Shown here piece after piece: positions 1 through 9,305 of a stretch of DNA of 64,000 nucleotides. Below the pieces are notes generated by a model. It was not told the origin of the DNA. It worked only from the letters and a program-made list of their open reading frames with translations, and ran no database searches. The translations under genes were made by a program, and so were the position numbers. Within the stretch, counting starts at the first letter, position 1. Each line of letters starts with the position of its first letter. This DNA comes from Achatina immaculata (lineage: Eukaryota; Mollusca; Gastropoda; Stylommatophora; Achatinidae), in assembly GCA_009760885.1 (NCBI GenBank), contig CM019704.1:11182303-11246302 (forward strand). The letters run 5' to 3'.

Positions 1-421
1 GTGTAAACAAATTCAGTGTAGGTGTTGCTATGGAAATACAGATACAAAAGTGAAAGAGAAAGATGAGTCAATAACCCAAGCAGTTTCTGACAGTCCAGGT
101 GCTTCAGTGCCCACAGATGTAGAAGCTGCCTTCAACAGTAAAGTGTGCTCAGAGATCTGTGCATCTCCACGTCATGATAACCGGGCAGGTCAGTGCAGAA
201 CCTTCAGCTCAAACTTAGTAGAAAGTCTGAGCTCTACAAGTAACGAAGCATCTGTAATGTTTGACAAATCAGGTGATGGGTTGTTCAGCCAACTTAGCAG
301 TGCAGAAGTAGCGGAAGCACTTTTGGCTTGTGTGTTACATCCAGATGTGATAGAGACAATTTCGCGAATGTTCGAACAACGGTGTGAGTTCCAGCTGAGA
401 CATAAGAGTGTTATGAAATAA
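1..421 (+). pseudogene. 3' end of an unrecognised gene, first copy of a duplicated terminal exon (partial)
   Basis: The window opens inside this exon. The frame is open from base 2 and ends at TAA 419-421. Bases 1-501 match 1222-1722 with one difference (c496 versus t1717), so the encoded C-terminus is identical to that of the exon at 551-1642. The copy boundary lies at about 501/502, which implies a tandem duplication with a period of 1,221 bp. The copy may be the functional last exon, with the downstream one skipped or used alternatively, or it may be an assembly duplicate. No domain is recognised. Confidence 0.6.
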
Positions 422-436
422 TCATCTGTGTGATAA

Positions 437-442
437 AATAAA
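437..442 (+). promoter_or_regulatory. Polyadenylation signal AATAAA, copy 1
   Basis: AATAAA lies 16 bp after the stop codon of the first exon copy and is duplicated at 1658-1663. The position is normal for a short 3' UTR. Confidence 0.6.
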
Positions 443-550
443 CATTTACCTCATGAAATATCAATCTTTAAAATGTTCATTGTCTTCTTGTTTTTGCTTG
501 TATATGACAGGGGTTTCAGTTACGTGTAACACTTTATGTTGTTTCCACAG

Positions 551-1642
551 AATCTTACACCAACCAGCATGAACTTACTTCTGCTGAAGACTGCCTTGTG
601 CCAGCTGATTAAAGACAAACACAAGACTGTGAAGAATAAAATCAACTTTAAAGAAGATTGTAACAGCTTGAATGGTGCATCACAGGGTCACAAGAGGCAG
701 ACAAGCAAAGAACATGCTCCTGATAGTGATGAGTGTGTCTTGAAAAGTGGATATTGTCATGTTGAGGACTTTTCACATTTTGATGAAGTTTCCACAGGTC
801 AGTTTAAGTGTACATTAGGTCAGTCTGAATGTTCATCAGATCAGTCCAAGTGTACATCAGATGAGTCCAAGTGTACGTCAGATCAGTCCAAGTGTACATC
901 AGATCAGTCCAAGTGTACATCAGATGAGTCCTTTCAATATCTTTTCACAGAAAGATTCAGAGGAAACACTGTCATAAGTGTTGCATCTCCATTCCAGTTT
1001 CAGTCCATAGCAAGCTTGCCACACAAGAGGAAGATGGATGCATTACAAGAATCATCCTGTAAGAGTAAGAAAAGTAAAGTTGAATCTGCTTCATGCAGTG
1101 AATCTTTTCAGTCTTGTGGGGATTTAACAGATGATGAGCCACAGGCAGAAACTTCCATTTCAAAAATATTTTCACTCACTGCATGCTCATTTGATTCCTA
1201 TTTAGACTTTTTAAACAACCTGTGTAAACAAATTCAGTGTAGGTGTTGCTATGGAAATACAGATACAAAAGTGAAAGAGAAAGATGAGTCAATAACCCAA
1301 GCAGTTTCTGACAGTCCAGGTGCTTCAGTGCCCACAGATGTAGAAGCTGCCTTCAACAGTAAAGTGTGCTCAGAGATCTGTGCATCTCCACGTCATGATA
1401 ACCGGGCAGGTCAGTGCAGAACCTTCAGCTCAAACTTAGTAGAAAGTCTGAGCTCTACAAGTAACGAAGCATCTGTAATGTTTGACAAATCAGGTGATGG
1501 GTTGTTCAGCCAACTTAGCAGTGCAGAAGTAGCGGAAGCACTTTTGGCTTGTGTGTTACATCCAGATGTGATAGAGACAATTTCGCGAATGTTCGAACAA
1601 CGGTGTGAGTTCCAGCTGAGACATAAGAGTGTTATGAAATAA
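551..1642 (+). CDS. 3' terminal exon of an unrecognised gene; serine/lysine-rich protein
   Basis: A pyrimidine-rich tract ending in the acceptor ttccacag (543-550) precedes a frame that stays open for 363 codons to TAA 1640-1642, followed by AATAAA. An ATG at 536 lies upstream of the acceptor, so I treat 551 as the exon start and not as the gene start. The protein is serine- and cysteine-rich and hydrophilic. It has a seven-residue repeat of DQSKCTS type (797-931), basic stretches such as PHKRKMD and CKSKKSK that could be nuclear localisation signals, and an acidic DDE patch. The C-terminus (AEALLACVLHPDVIETISRM) looks like a short amphipathic helix. Base composition and lack of stops set it apart from the arrays around it. 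I do not recognise the family. Upstream exons lie outside the window. Confidence 0.7.
   Translation, partial: NLTPTSMNLLLLKTALCQLIKDKHKTVKNKINFKEDCNSLNGASQGHKRQTSKEHAPDSDECVLKSGYCHVEDFSHFDEVSTGQFKCTLGQSECSSDQSKCTSDESKCTSDQSKCTSDQSKCTSDESFQYLFTERFRGNTVISVASPFQFQSIASLPHKRKMDALQESSCKSKKSKVESASCSESFQSCGDLTDDEPQAETSISKIFSLTACSFDSYLDFLNNLCKQIQCRCCYGNTDTKVKEKDESITQAVSDSPGASVPTDVEAAFNSKVCSEICASPRHDNRAGQCRTFSSNLVESLSSTSNEASVMFDKSGDGLFSQLSSAEVAEALLACVLHPDVIETISRMFEQRCEFQLRHKSVMK
797..931 (+). repeat. In-frame 21-bp coding repeat, 6.4 units
   Basis: Six 21-bp units plus three codons encode GQFKCTL, GQSECSS, DQSKCTS, DESKCTS, DQSKCTS, DQSKCTS, DES. The reading frame is kept throughout. The last four units are nearly identical, so the expansion is recent. 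Confidence 0.85.
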
Positions 1643-1657
1643 TCATCTGTGTGATAA

Positions 1658-1663
1658 AATAAA
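1658..1663 (+). promoter_or_regulatory. Polyadenylation signal AATAAA, copy 2
   Basis: AATAAA lies 16 bp after the stop of the 551-1642 exon. The duplicated block ends about 60 bp further on, near 1722. Confidence 0.65.
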
Positions 1664-1732
1664 CATTTACCTCATGAAATATCAATCTTTAAAATGTTCA
1701 TTGTCTTCTTGTTTTTGTTTGTATCGGCTTTT

Positions 1733-1950
1733 GTTGAGAACACAATGTGTGATTAACAGTGTGGTGAGATGTTGAGTACACAGTGTGAGATAAACAATGT
1801 AGTGAGATGTTGAGTGCACAGTGTGTGATTAACAGTGTGGTGAGATGTTGAGTACACAGTGTGAGATAAACAATGTAGTGAGATGTTGAGTACACAGTGT
1901 GAGATAAACAGTGTGGTGAGATGTTGACTACATAGTGTGAGATGAACAAA
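1733..1950. repeat. 38-bp minisatellite, about 5.7 copies
   Basis: Units begin gttgagtacacagtgtgaga. Two alternating variants (gtgtgatt and gtgagata) suggest a 76-bp higher-order step. The array starts 10 bp after the duplicated gene end. Confidence 0.85.
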
Positions 1951-2376
1951 AATAGAAAATGAAAAATTTTATAAAGCTGTGATCAAAATTTCAAAACAAA
2001 TAAATGAGCTATAGCAAGAACTGAGTGGGTTGTTGATTGAAGTTGGCCACGTGTGGAATTTGATGGCCCATGAAAATTATCTTCTAGATTTGAGCAAGGG
2101 ACATTATCTATCTCTCAAAGTTCAGCTCTAGTTTATTCTTGTAATTGAGAGTAATTCCCTCTTGTCCTAAAATGAATCATCAGCATAAGTCTGTGTCTAC
2201 CATTGTATGCTGACCATGTAGACTGAATGCAGTGTATCTACAATCTGAACTCCCACCCTTCTCTCTGGTTAACAAGACCAAGTATCTTTTATATTGTCCA
2301 TCCATCTGTTGACATCCTTTTTCTCTTTCACCCTCCATGTTTACAGTCAGTCAGTCATCTGTATGTCCCTTGACTG
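1951..2376. other. Unique AT-rich DNA, no gene seen
   Basis: Non-repetitive. I see no convincing exon, RNA gene or element. Confidence 0.5.
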
Positions 2377-2378
2377 AG

Positions 2379-3237
2379 TCAGCTGTGAGGATGTTGCCAG
2401 CCAGAGCTGACTATCACCAGCCCAGACTAAGCTGTGAGGATGTTGTCAGCCAGCCAGAGTTGACCATCACCAGCCCAAACTAAGCTGTGAGGATGTTGCC
2501 AGCCAGAGCTGACTATCACCAGCCCAGACTAAGCTGTGAGGATGTTGCCAGCCAGAGCTGACCATCACCAGCCCAAACTAAGCTGTGAGGATGTTGCCAG
2601 CCAGCCAGAGTTGACCATCACTAGCCCAAACTAAGCTGTGGGGATGTTGCCAGCCAGCCAGAGTTGACCATCACCAGCCCAGACTAAGCTGTGGGGATGT
2701 TGCCAGCAAGTCAGAGCTGACCATCACCACCCCAAACTAAGCTGTGGGGATGTTGCCAGCCAGCCAGAGTTGACCATCACCAGCCCAGACTAAGCTATGG
2801 GGATGTTGCCAGCAAGTCAGAGCTGACCATCACCACCCCAAACTAAGCTGTGGGGATGTTGCCAGCCAGCCAGAGTTGACCATCACCAGCCCAGACTAAG
2901 CTGTGAGGATGTTGCCAGTCAGACTGACCATCACCACCCCAAACTAAGCTGTGGGGATGTTGCCAGCCAGCAAGAGTTGACCATCACCAGCCCAGACTAA
3001 GCTGTGAGGATGTTGCCAGTCAGACTGACCATCACCAGCCCAAACTAAGCTGTGGGGATGTTGCCAGTCAGACTGACCATCACCAGCCCAAACTAAGCTG
3101 TGAGGATGTTGCCAGCCAGCCAGAGTTGACCATCACCAGCCCAAACTAAGCTGTGAGGATGTTGCCAGCCAGCCAGAGTTGACCATCACCAGCCCAAACT
3201 AAGCTGTGGGGATGTTGCCAGCAAGCCAGAGCTGGAC
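2379..3237. repeat. 48-52-bp minisatellite, about 17 copies
   Basis: Units carry gaggatgttgccagccag and ccatcaccagcccaaact. Length varies through presence or absence of an extra ccag and a small internal deletion (cagtcagactgacc). Confidence 0.9.
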
Positions 3238-3294
3238 TATGCAAGTCAGTGTCTAAGAATGTTTGGAGAAGAAAAACTGACCAGATATGATCAT

Positions 3295-3676
3295 CATCCT
3301 TGAAAATAGTTGAAGCAAATATGAAAATTTGAAGACAATTGAGCCAAATATGGAAATTTGAAGACAGTTGAGGCAAATATTAAAAATTAAAGACAATTGT
3401 GCCAAATATGAAAACTTGAAGGCAGTTGAAGCAAATAGGAAAACTTGAAGACAGTTGAAGCAAATATGAAAACTTGATGACAGTTGAAGCAAATATGAAA
3501 ATTTTAAGACAGTTGAAGCAAATATGAAAACTTAAGACAGTTGAAGCAAATATGAAAACTTGAAGACAGTTGAAGCAAATATGAAAACTAGAAGACAGTT
3601 GAGGCAAATACAAAAACTTAAAGGCATTTGAGGAAATTATGAAAAATTGAAGACAATTGAGGCAAATATGAAAACT
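3295..3676. repeat. 29-bp minisatellite, about 13 copies
   Basis: Units contain gacagttgaagcaaatatga. Moderately diverged, purine-rich on the + strand. Open frames on the - strand here are repeat-driven. Confidence 0.85.
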
Positions 3677-3679
3677 CCC

Positions 3680-3848
3680 TATCAAGTCCACCTTTATGCC
3701 TCTCTCCTAAAGTCCCTGCTTATCAAGTCCACTGTTATGCCTCTCTCCTAAAGTCCCTGCTTATCAAGTCCACTGTTATGCCTCTCTCCTAAAGTCACTG
3801 CTTATCAAGTCCACCTTTATGCCTCTCTCCTAAAGTCCCTGCTTATCG
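3680..3848. repeat. 41-bp minisatellite, 4 copies
   Basis: Four near-identical units beginning tatcaagtccac; they differ mainly at acctt/actgt. Confidence 0.9.
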
Positions 3849-3990
3849 TTCTTGTACTGTGAGTTCTGTCTGAAAGAACCAAGTGTTTCTAGACTTTCCT
3901 GTCTTTTCTTCTTCATTGATGAGGCAAGTCCTTGCTTGTCTTTACCATCCATTGCTTTTATGTGTGTGTGGCACATCTCTACCTTCTTTG

Positions 3991-4055
3991 TTTCATTACA
4001 AACTTTGTCTTCTTTGTTTCATTACAAACTTTGTCTTTGTTTCATTACAAATGTT
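3991..4055. repeat. 26-bp minisatellite, left part, split by a LINE derivative
   Basis: Units of tttcattacaaactttgtct type. The array is cut at 4055 by the insertion 4056-5163 and resumes at 5164. Confidence 0.85.
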
Positions 4056-4340
4056 CCCCCTGGGAACAACTGTGTTAAGAGCACACTTATCTTAACATAG
4101 TGTTTGTGAGACAGGGAACATAGATCTGTTTGCTTAAAAACTCTGACCTACCTCTGTAGCCCAGAAACTTGTAGCAATCAACACGAATTGTAATTGTTAT
4201 TTTTGTAAAATGTAATGTCAGGTTGGTGGACGGATGGGGACATGGAGATCTCTGGCAGGGATGAGGGAAGTCTGGTGTGAAACCAATGAATCCAGGACGA
4301 GACAAGCCTATGGGTCTTTACAACAATGGCTGATGTAAAC

Positions 4341-4816
4341 TTCTTCTTCTTCTTCGTTCGCACTGTCTGTCTATATCTGCAGTTCTGTCTCTTGGATAAA
4401 TTTCACTGTTTTTTGTAACTCATGTATGGAACCGTAGAGCTTATCTTCTTTAGTGGTTTCACTGGGCCAGTAATTATTTCTCAGTGTCTCGTAGTTGATG
4501 CAGTTCTGGAGGATATGTTCCACGGTTTGGGGCACCTGGGCACATGTACATAGATTAGTAGTACCAACCTTAAACTTTGTATACATATGACTTCGGAGTC
4601 GGCTGTGTCCTGTTCGGAGACGGAAGATGGTGACTTGTTCCTTTCTGTTTAGCATGTGATAGTCATCATGTGGTGGTGTTTGTGGCTTCCTGTAGGTTTT
4701 TATCATGCTTTTCTTCTGATTATAGGTGACTGGTATGTCTGGTTGCTCCATTTCAGTGCCCTCTTTGGCCAGATGGTCAGCTTTCTCATTGCCTGGTATC
4801 CCACAGTGGGAGGGAA
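4341..4816 (-). mobile_element. 5'-truncated LINE copy nested in the LINE derivative
   Basis: It lies in opposite orientation to its host element. Its 3' end (a GAA-repeat tail, read as ttcttcttcttcttcg) is at 4341. Truncation falls inside the RNase H domain at about 4816. A 12-bp target duplication gctgatgtaaac flanks it (4329-4340 and 4817-4828). It is close to the full-length copy at 58292 but keeps one base missing there. Confidence 0.9.
4371..4816 (-). pseudogene. LINE ORF2 C-terminus (end of RNase H plus CCHC-like tail)
   Basis: Reading leftward it encodes PSHCGIPGNEKADHLAKEG, the last conserved block of a LINE RNase H domain. Then follows a tail with CTCAQVPQTVEHILQNC, a CxC...H...C cluster usual after RNase H in I/R1-like elements. 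It ends in FIQETELQI and a stop at 4371. This tail stays in frame for about 25 residues beyond the point where the 58-kb copy shifts frame, so it probably shows the family's true C-terminus. It has no start and is non-functional. Confidence 0.85.
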
Positions 4817-4861
4817 GCTGATGTAAACAAAACAGAGCCAGTAGACTATGGGTGGCGGGGA

Positions 4862-5128
4862 ATGGATATCGTTGAAGCACTCATCAGATTCCTCATCTCA
4901 AAGTCAGTGTGTCTTTGTGGAATTGTCACAGAACCATCTGACATGGAGAAGGGGCTTAAGTACAGCCACCAGAGGCTGGAAAACAAAGTTTTGGCCAGGC
5001 CAGCCACACTGTCTTCATGGCAGTCCGAGCAAGACCACAGTCTGCCCTTGCAAGGAAAGGTGCTGAAGTCAGAGTTACCCAGCCAAAAGGCGCATCGCAA
5101 AAATCAGGGTAACACGCATTATCGCTAA
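4862..5128 (+). pseudogene. LINE ORF1 remnant (88 codons) in the non-autonomous element
   Basis: Open from MDIVEAL to HYR and TAA, matching ORF1 of the 58-62 kb LINE. This copy lacks the in-frame TAG that breaks ORF1 there. The upstream part of ORF1 is separated from it by the nested insertion and an 8-bp deletion near 4328. No CCHC knuckle is visible, which is unusual for an I-like element; the cysteine-containing CLCG/CPCG stretch is not a standard zinc knuckle. Function unknown; presumably an RNA-binding ORF1p by position. Confidence 0.6.
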
Positions 5129-5163
5129 TGAAATTTTAGCTCGCGAACGAAGAAGAAGAGAAG

Positions 5164-5766
5164 ATTACAAATGTTGTCTTCTTTGTTTCATTACAGATTT
5201 TATCTTCACTGTTTCATTACAAGTTTTATCCTCACTGTTTCATTACAAGTTTTATCTTCACTGTTTCATTACAAGTTTTATCTTCTCTGTTCATTACAAG
5301 TTTTATCTTCTCTGTTTCATTACAAGTTTTATCTTCACTGTTTCATTACAAGTTTTATCTTATCTGTTTATTACAAGCTTTATCTTCACTGTTTCATTAC
5401 AAGTTTTATCTTCTCTGTTGATTACAAGTTTTATCTTCACTGTTTCATTACAAGTTTTATCTTATCTGTTCATTACAAGTTTTATCTTATCTGTTCATTA
5501 CAAGTTTTATCTTCACTGTTCATTACAAGTTTTATCTTCACTGTTTCATTACAAGTTTTATCTTTACTGTTTCATTACAAGTTTTATCTTATCTGTTCAT
5601 TACAAGTTTTATCTTCACTGTTTCATTACAAGTTTTATCTTCTCTGTTCATTACAAACTTTATCTTCTTTGATTCGTTACAAACTTTATCTTCTTTGTTT
5701 CATTACAAACTTTATCTTCTGTGTTTTATTACAAACTTTATCTTCTTTGTTTCATCACAAGTTTCT
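5164..5766. repeat. 25-26-bp minisatellite, right part, about 23 copies
   Basis: Units contain cattacaagttttatcttc. Units lacking one t in tttcatt (25 bp) alternate with 26-bp units. It is the continuation of 3991-4055. Confidence 0.9.
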
Positions 5767-6472
5767 TTCATTCATGCACGTAAGAAAAAATACACATTTT
5801 TATTATAGAACGAGGTAAAAGGCGGTACAATATTACGTAACGATCTTTGTTACCATAACAACCAGGATGTGTGAAGCCAGGTGTATATTTTTCTTTTCAA
5901 GAAAAATATGGAAAAGGGGGGGGGAGGAGGTGTTGGGAGATTTCCACTTTAAACTCATAAAAACTAGACAGAGAAAAGAAAAAAAAAAGTTAAATAAATT
6001 GACCTCTCCACGCAGTGTCTGGAAGTAGAGAAAATAGATGGGAGCTTCCTTGCAGAACATCGTGCCAAGGGCTGTAACTCGATGAAACTAAGAAAAACAA
6101 CTGTTAGTAAGATCCCCACAGAACAGCCACCTACCTGAGACCGTTCCACCCCCCCCCCCCCACACACACACACACATGAGTACCTGCAAATGTCTGATGC
6201 ACTTGTTCTTTCGTGATTTTCTGTACAATGACTTGTAGGTCATCTCCCCTGCTTGTGAATACCTGGAGGTTTGTACACAAATGCAAAAATCGTAAAGACA
6301 ATATGACCTTGAGAACTATGACATTAGTCGCAGACATAAGAGAAAGATTTTATTTATTTATTACAATTTACATCTAGTGTGATACTGCCCTCCTGCCTAG
6401 TGTGCCTCTCCTTTACTTGACCGACATCTATCATGCTTTACCTGCTTCCCTTTTTTTTTGTCATAATCATCA
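5767..6472. other. Mostly unique DNA with poly-G and C/CA tracts
   Basis: No gene seen. It contains a G-run near 5918-5935 and a C13(CA)n tract at about 6147-6176. Short open frames here have no coding features. Confidence 0.45.
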
Positions 6473-6830
6473 TCAGGTGCCATGCCGACTGGCGTTGGCT
6501 ATTATGCTTCTCCAGAGTACACGATCCTTCATGCAGGCCATCAGCTCAGTTGGTGATCTCCTCTCACACCAGTATCATTTTTCTTGGTCTTCCACTGGGT
6601 CTTGTTCCCTCTATTTTTCCTGTTGTTATAATATTTCCAGTGCCCCCTCTTCTCATTGCATGCTCTATGAAGGTACATTGTCTTGTCACATACTTTTATT
6701 TGCCTTCATGCAGCTTTACCCTGGCTTCCTGTTTGAGGGCTGATCGTAGTGCTTGTCTTGCTGTTCTGGAACAGCGCTTGTTTCTGCTGAAAGTATTGGA
6801 ACATATATCTGAGACCGAAGATATGGGACA
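6473..6830 (-). mobile_element. 3' fragment of an RTE-like LINE
   Basis: The - strand encodes TGKIEGTRPSGRPRKM and, after a frameshift, KDRVLWRSIIANASRHGT followed by stop at 6473-6475 and a TGATGATGATTATGA-type tail. These blocks are the usual C-terminal end of RTE/BovB-like ORF2 proteins. The fragment is frameshifted and 5'-truncated. I see no clear target duplication. Confidence 0.75.
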
Positions 6831-7115
6831 GATTATAACTTGCTGTACAGAATAACAGATTGTAACTTGATGTACAGAATAACAGATGATAACTTGTACA
6901 GAATAGAGATAATGGCTATGACAACTTAGATCAGATCGGAATGGAGCCCAAACTGGGAGCAGATTTGTGTGACCATTACTAAGGAAGATTTGAAAGAAAA
7001 CAAAGAACTGTGCTAGGTCTTTTCACTTGACACTTTGTGTTATTTCAGCTTAACGTCACTATATTGCACTTGCTACAGTACTTACTACGGTGCTGTATTT
7101 AGTCAAACTTACTTT
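6831..7115. other. Unique DNA with a short gatgtacagaataacag repeat
   Basis: About three units of 25 bp lie near 6840-6905, next to the LINE 5' truncation. No gene seen. Confidence 0.4.
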
Positions 7116-7250
7116 ATGACTGTCTGGATGATGCAGTGGTTAGTGGATTTGCTTGTCGACCAGAAAGTCTCAGATTCGATTTCCCTAGTGAAGTGGATTT
7201 TTTTTTTCAGTACCAGAGTTGACCTGGCCTTAGAAAATTAGATCTTGTGC
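7116..7250 (+). mobile_element. tRNA-derived SINE-like element
   Basis: An A-box-like stretch gatgcagtggttagtgg and a B-box-like cagattcgatttccc are spaced as in a tRNA. They are followed by a T-run and a short body (accagagttgacctggcc). The design matches the piece at 47052. It cannot fold as a complete tRNA by eye, so I prefer SINE to tRNA gene. Confidence 0.5.
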
Positions 7251-7264
7251 TTTCCTGGGCAAAA

Positions 7265-8057
7265 AAGGGCAGCGATGACAGGTGCTAGCATCCTTACCTC
7301 ACAGTACTGTAGTGGTACTAACAGGAAAACATGCAGCGAGGACAGGTTCTGATATTCCTACCTCACAGTACTGTAGTGGTACTAATAGGAAAACATGTAG
7401 CGAGGACAAGTTCTGATATTCCTACCTCACAGTACTATAGTAGTACTAACAGGAAAACATGCAGTGAGGACAGGTGCTGGCATCTCTACCTCACAGTACT
7501 GTAGTGGTACTAATAGGAAACAAGGCAGCGAGGACAAGCGCTGGCATCTCTACCTCACAGTATTATAGTGGTACTAACAGGAAAACATGCAGCGAGGACA
7601 GATTCTGATATCCCTACCTCACAGTACTGTAGTGGTACTAAGAGGAAACGAGGCAGCGAGGACAAGTGCTGGCATCTCTACCTCACAGTATTATAGTGGT
7701 ACTAACAGGAAAACATGCAGCGAGGACAAGTGCTAGCATCCCTACCTCACAGTACTGTAGTAGTACTAATAGGAAAACATGCAGCGAGGACATGTTCTGA
7801 TATCCCTACCTCACAGTACTGTAGTGGTACTAATAGGAAACAAGGCAGCGAGGACAAGTGCTGACATCTCTACCTCACATTATTGTAGTGGTACTAACAG
7901 GAAAACATGCAGCGAGGACAGGTGCTAGCATCCCTACCTCACAGTACTGTAGTGGTACTAATAGGAAACAAGGCAGCGAGGACAAGTGCTGGCATCTCTA
8001 ACTCACAGTACTGTAGTGGTACTAATAGGAAACCAGGGAGTGAGGACAGATACTGGG
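7265..8057. repeat. 64-65-bp minisatellite, about 12 copies
   Basis: Units contain ctacctcacagtactgtagt and aggaaaacatgcagcgagga. The last unit is cut by the MITE at 8058; its remainder resumes at about 8695-8720. Confidence 0.9.
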
Positions 8058-8694
8058 CACTGTTCCCTCTAAGCTGCGCGCAGAAAAAAATCATACCGCG
8101 TACAAAATTTTCCAGTTTCCACATGTTACTCCAAGCTATAACTGTGATCAAGAAAAATACAAAGATGGTACATGTTTTTTTCCTGTACTGTTTCTTTCTT
8201 GTTGAGAAATTACTTTCGGATAGGATGTTTCAACTGGTCTTTTATCGCGTAGTTTCGGTGGTACTGTAGCAGAATCATGACGAGCCCAGTGGGCACACAG
8301 AGAATAGAGGGTAATTAAAATAAATGGACAGGTGAATTTCCACTGCGTCGTGGAAAAGGATAATGTCCGCTGGGCTGCTCAGACATGAAAATGTATCTTG
8401 GTAACTAACACCAGACCACCAACGTTAGAGTTTTCCTGTTTTTTTTTTTAAAGATACCAGTAATTGAAAAGTACATCAGGTTTATCCTGTTATTAAATGT
8501 ACAAGCTTTTACAGTGTGTGTGTATGTATGTATGTGTATACATATATACATATATATATTTATATATATATACATATACATATATATATGCGTAGTAACA
8601 CACATTTGCATGCACTATATATATATATATTTTTTTTTTACACATGAGCTGAACATTTTGCACACAGACCGTAAACCCTTAGAGGGAACATTAG
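8058..8694. mobile_element. hAT-like MITE inserted in a satellite unit
   Basis: Terminal inverted repeats tgttccctctaag (8061-8073) and cttagagggaaca (8678-8690) bound about 640 bp without any transposase frame. Satellite sequence (gaggacagatactgg, then ttttggcatccctacctcac) continues on both sides, so the element split one 65-bp unit. The CAxTGTTCCCTCTAAG type of terminus is common among hAT families. The 8-bp target duplication is poorly preserved, so the superfamily call is tentative. Confidence 0.65.
8513..8637. repeat. (TA)/(TATG) microsatellite inside the MITE
   Basis: Runs of tgtatgtatg, catatatatat and atatatatata, ending in a T-run. Confidence 0.85.
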
Positions 8695-8949
8695 TTTTGG
8701 CATCCCTACCTCACAGTAATTTAATCATCTGTAAATAGTGTGCAAATGCAAAAGGGCATCATCTTTAATTGGACTAGCAGTTAAAACTGGAAGCAACGGG
8801 GATTTGGTTTTGAAAAAAAGATGCAACGTTTATATGTTGTCCTGGAAGAAAAAGAAAATAAATGAAGTCTTTAGAGAAATTAGAGAGCATCTAAAACTAA
8901 AAACAAAAAGAAAAGACAGTCAAAATTACTTGGACATGATATAAGGAAA

Positions 8950-9096
8950 CAGAACTTGAATAGGATATGAGAAAACAGAAGTTATAGAACTTGGATATGT
9001 TATGAGAAAACAAGTTGTAGAACTTGGACATGTTATGAGAAAACAGACGTTATAGAACTTGGACATGTTATGAGAAAACAGAAGTTATAGAACTTT
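8950..9096. repeat. 33-37-bp minisatellite, 4 copies
   Basis: Units carry aacttggacatgttatgaga followed by aaacagaagttatag. Confidence 0.8.
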
Positions 9097-9132
9097 TTAA
9101 TGGCTGGAAAATCCACAATAAAAAGAAAGCTT

Positions 9133-9305
9133 GGTGGGGGTGGGGGGGGAAGGGGGAGGCAGTTCGAGGGGGGGGGGTGAGGAAAAAAGTGAACGACAGG
9201 GGAGCACCAGGGAGCAACAACAAAAAAAGTTGAGTGGGAGTGGGTGCTATAGGTCTAGCGTGGGAAGCAAGGGGCCAGCAGCCAGAAAAAGGTTGGGAAA
9301 TACTG
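9133..9305. mobile_element. Possible hAT terminal fragment behind a G-rich tract
   Basis: The right edge aaaaaggttgggaaatactg (9286-9305) resembles the reverse complement of the widespread hAT end CAGTGTTTCCCAACC. I see no matching left end upstream, so this is a solo end or a chance match. G-runs lie at 9133-9180. Confidence 0.35.

Larger units (their letters stand above)
4056..5163 (+). mobile_element. Non-autonomous LINE derivative: 5' UTR and ORF1 joined to the 3' tip, ORF2 absent
   Basis: The left end CCCCTGGGAACAACTGTG is the 5' end of the full-length LINE at 58292-62769. The match continues through the 5' UTR and ORF1 up to the first bases of the ORF2 start codon (gctaatgaaat, to about 5137). 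The element then jumps to the LINE's last bases (gcgaacgaagaagaag) and ends. A 12-bp target duplication attacaaatgtt (4044-4055 and 5164-5175) shows that it inserted as a unit into the 26-bp array. ORF2 (about 3.8 kb) is missing. The layout resembles mammalian HAL1 or trypanosome RIME/SIDER elements, which depend on a partner LINE; that comparison is inference. A further truncated LINE is nested at 4341-4816. Confidence 0.85.

Noticed and set aside
8405..8738. Small open frames across the TA-rich tract
   Set aside because: They are read through a (TATA/CATA) microsatellite inside the MITE.
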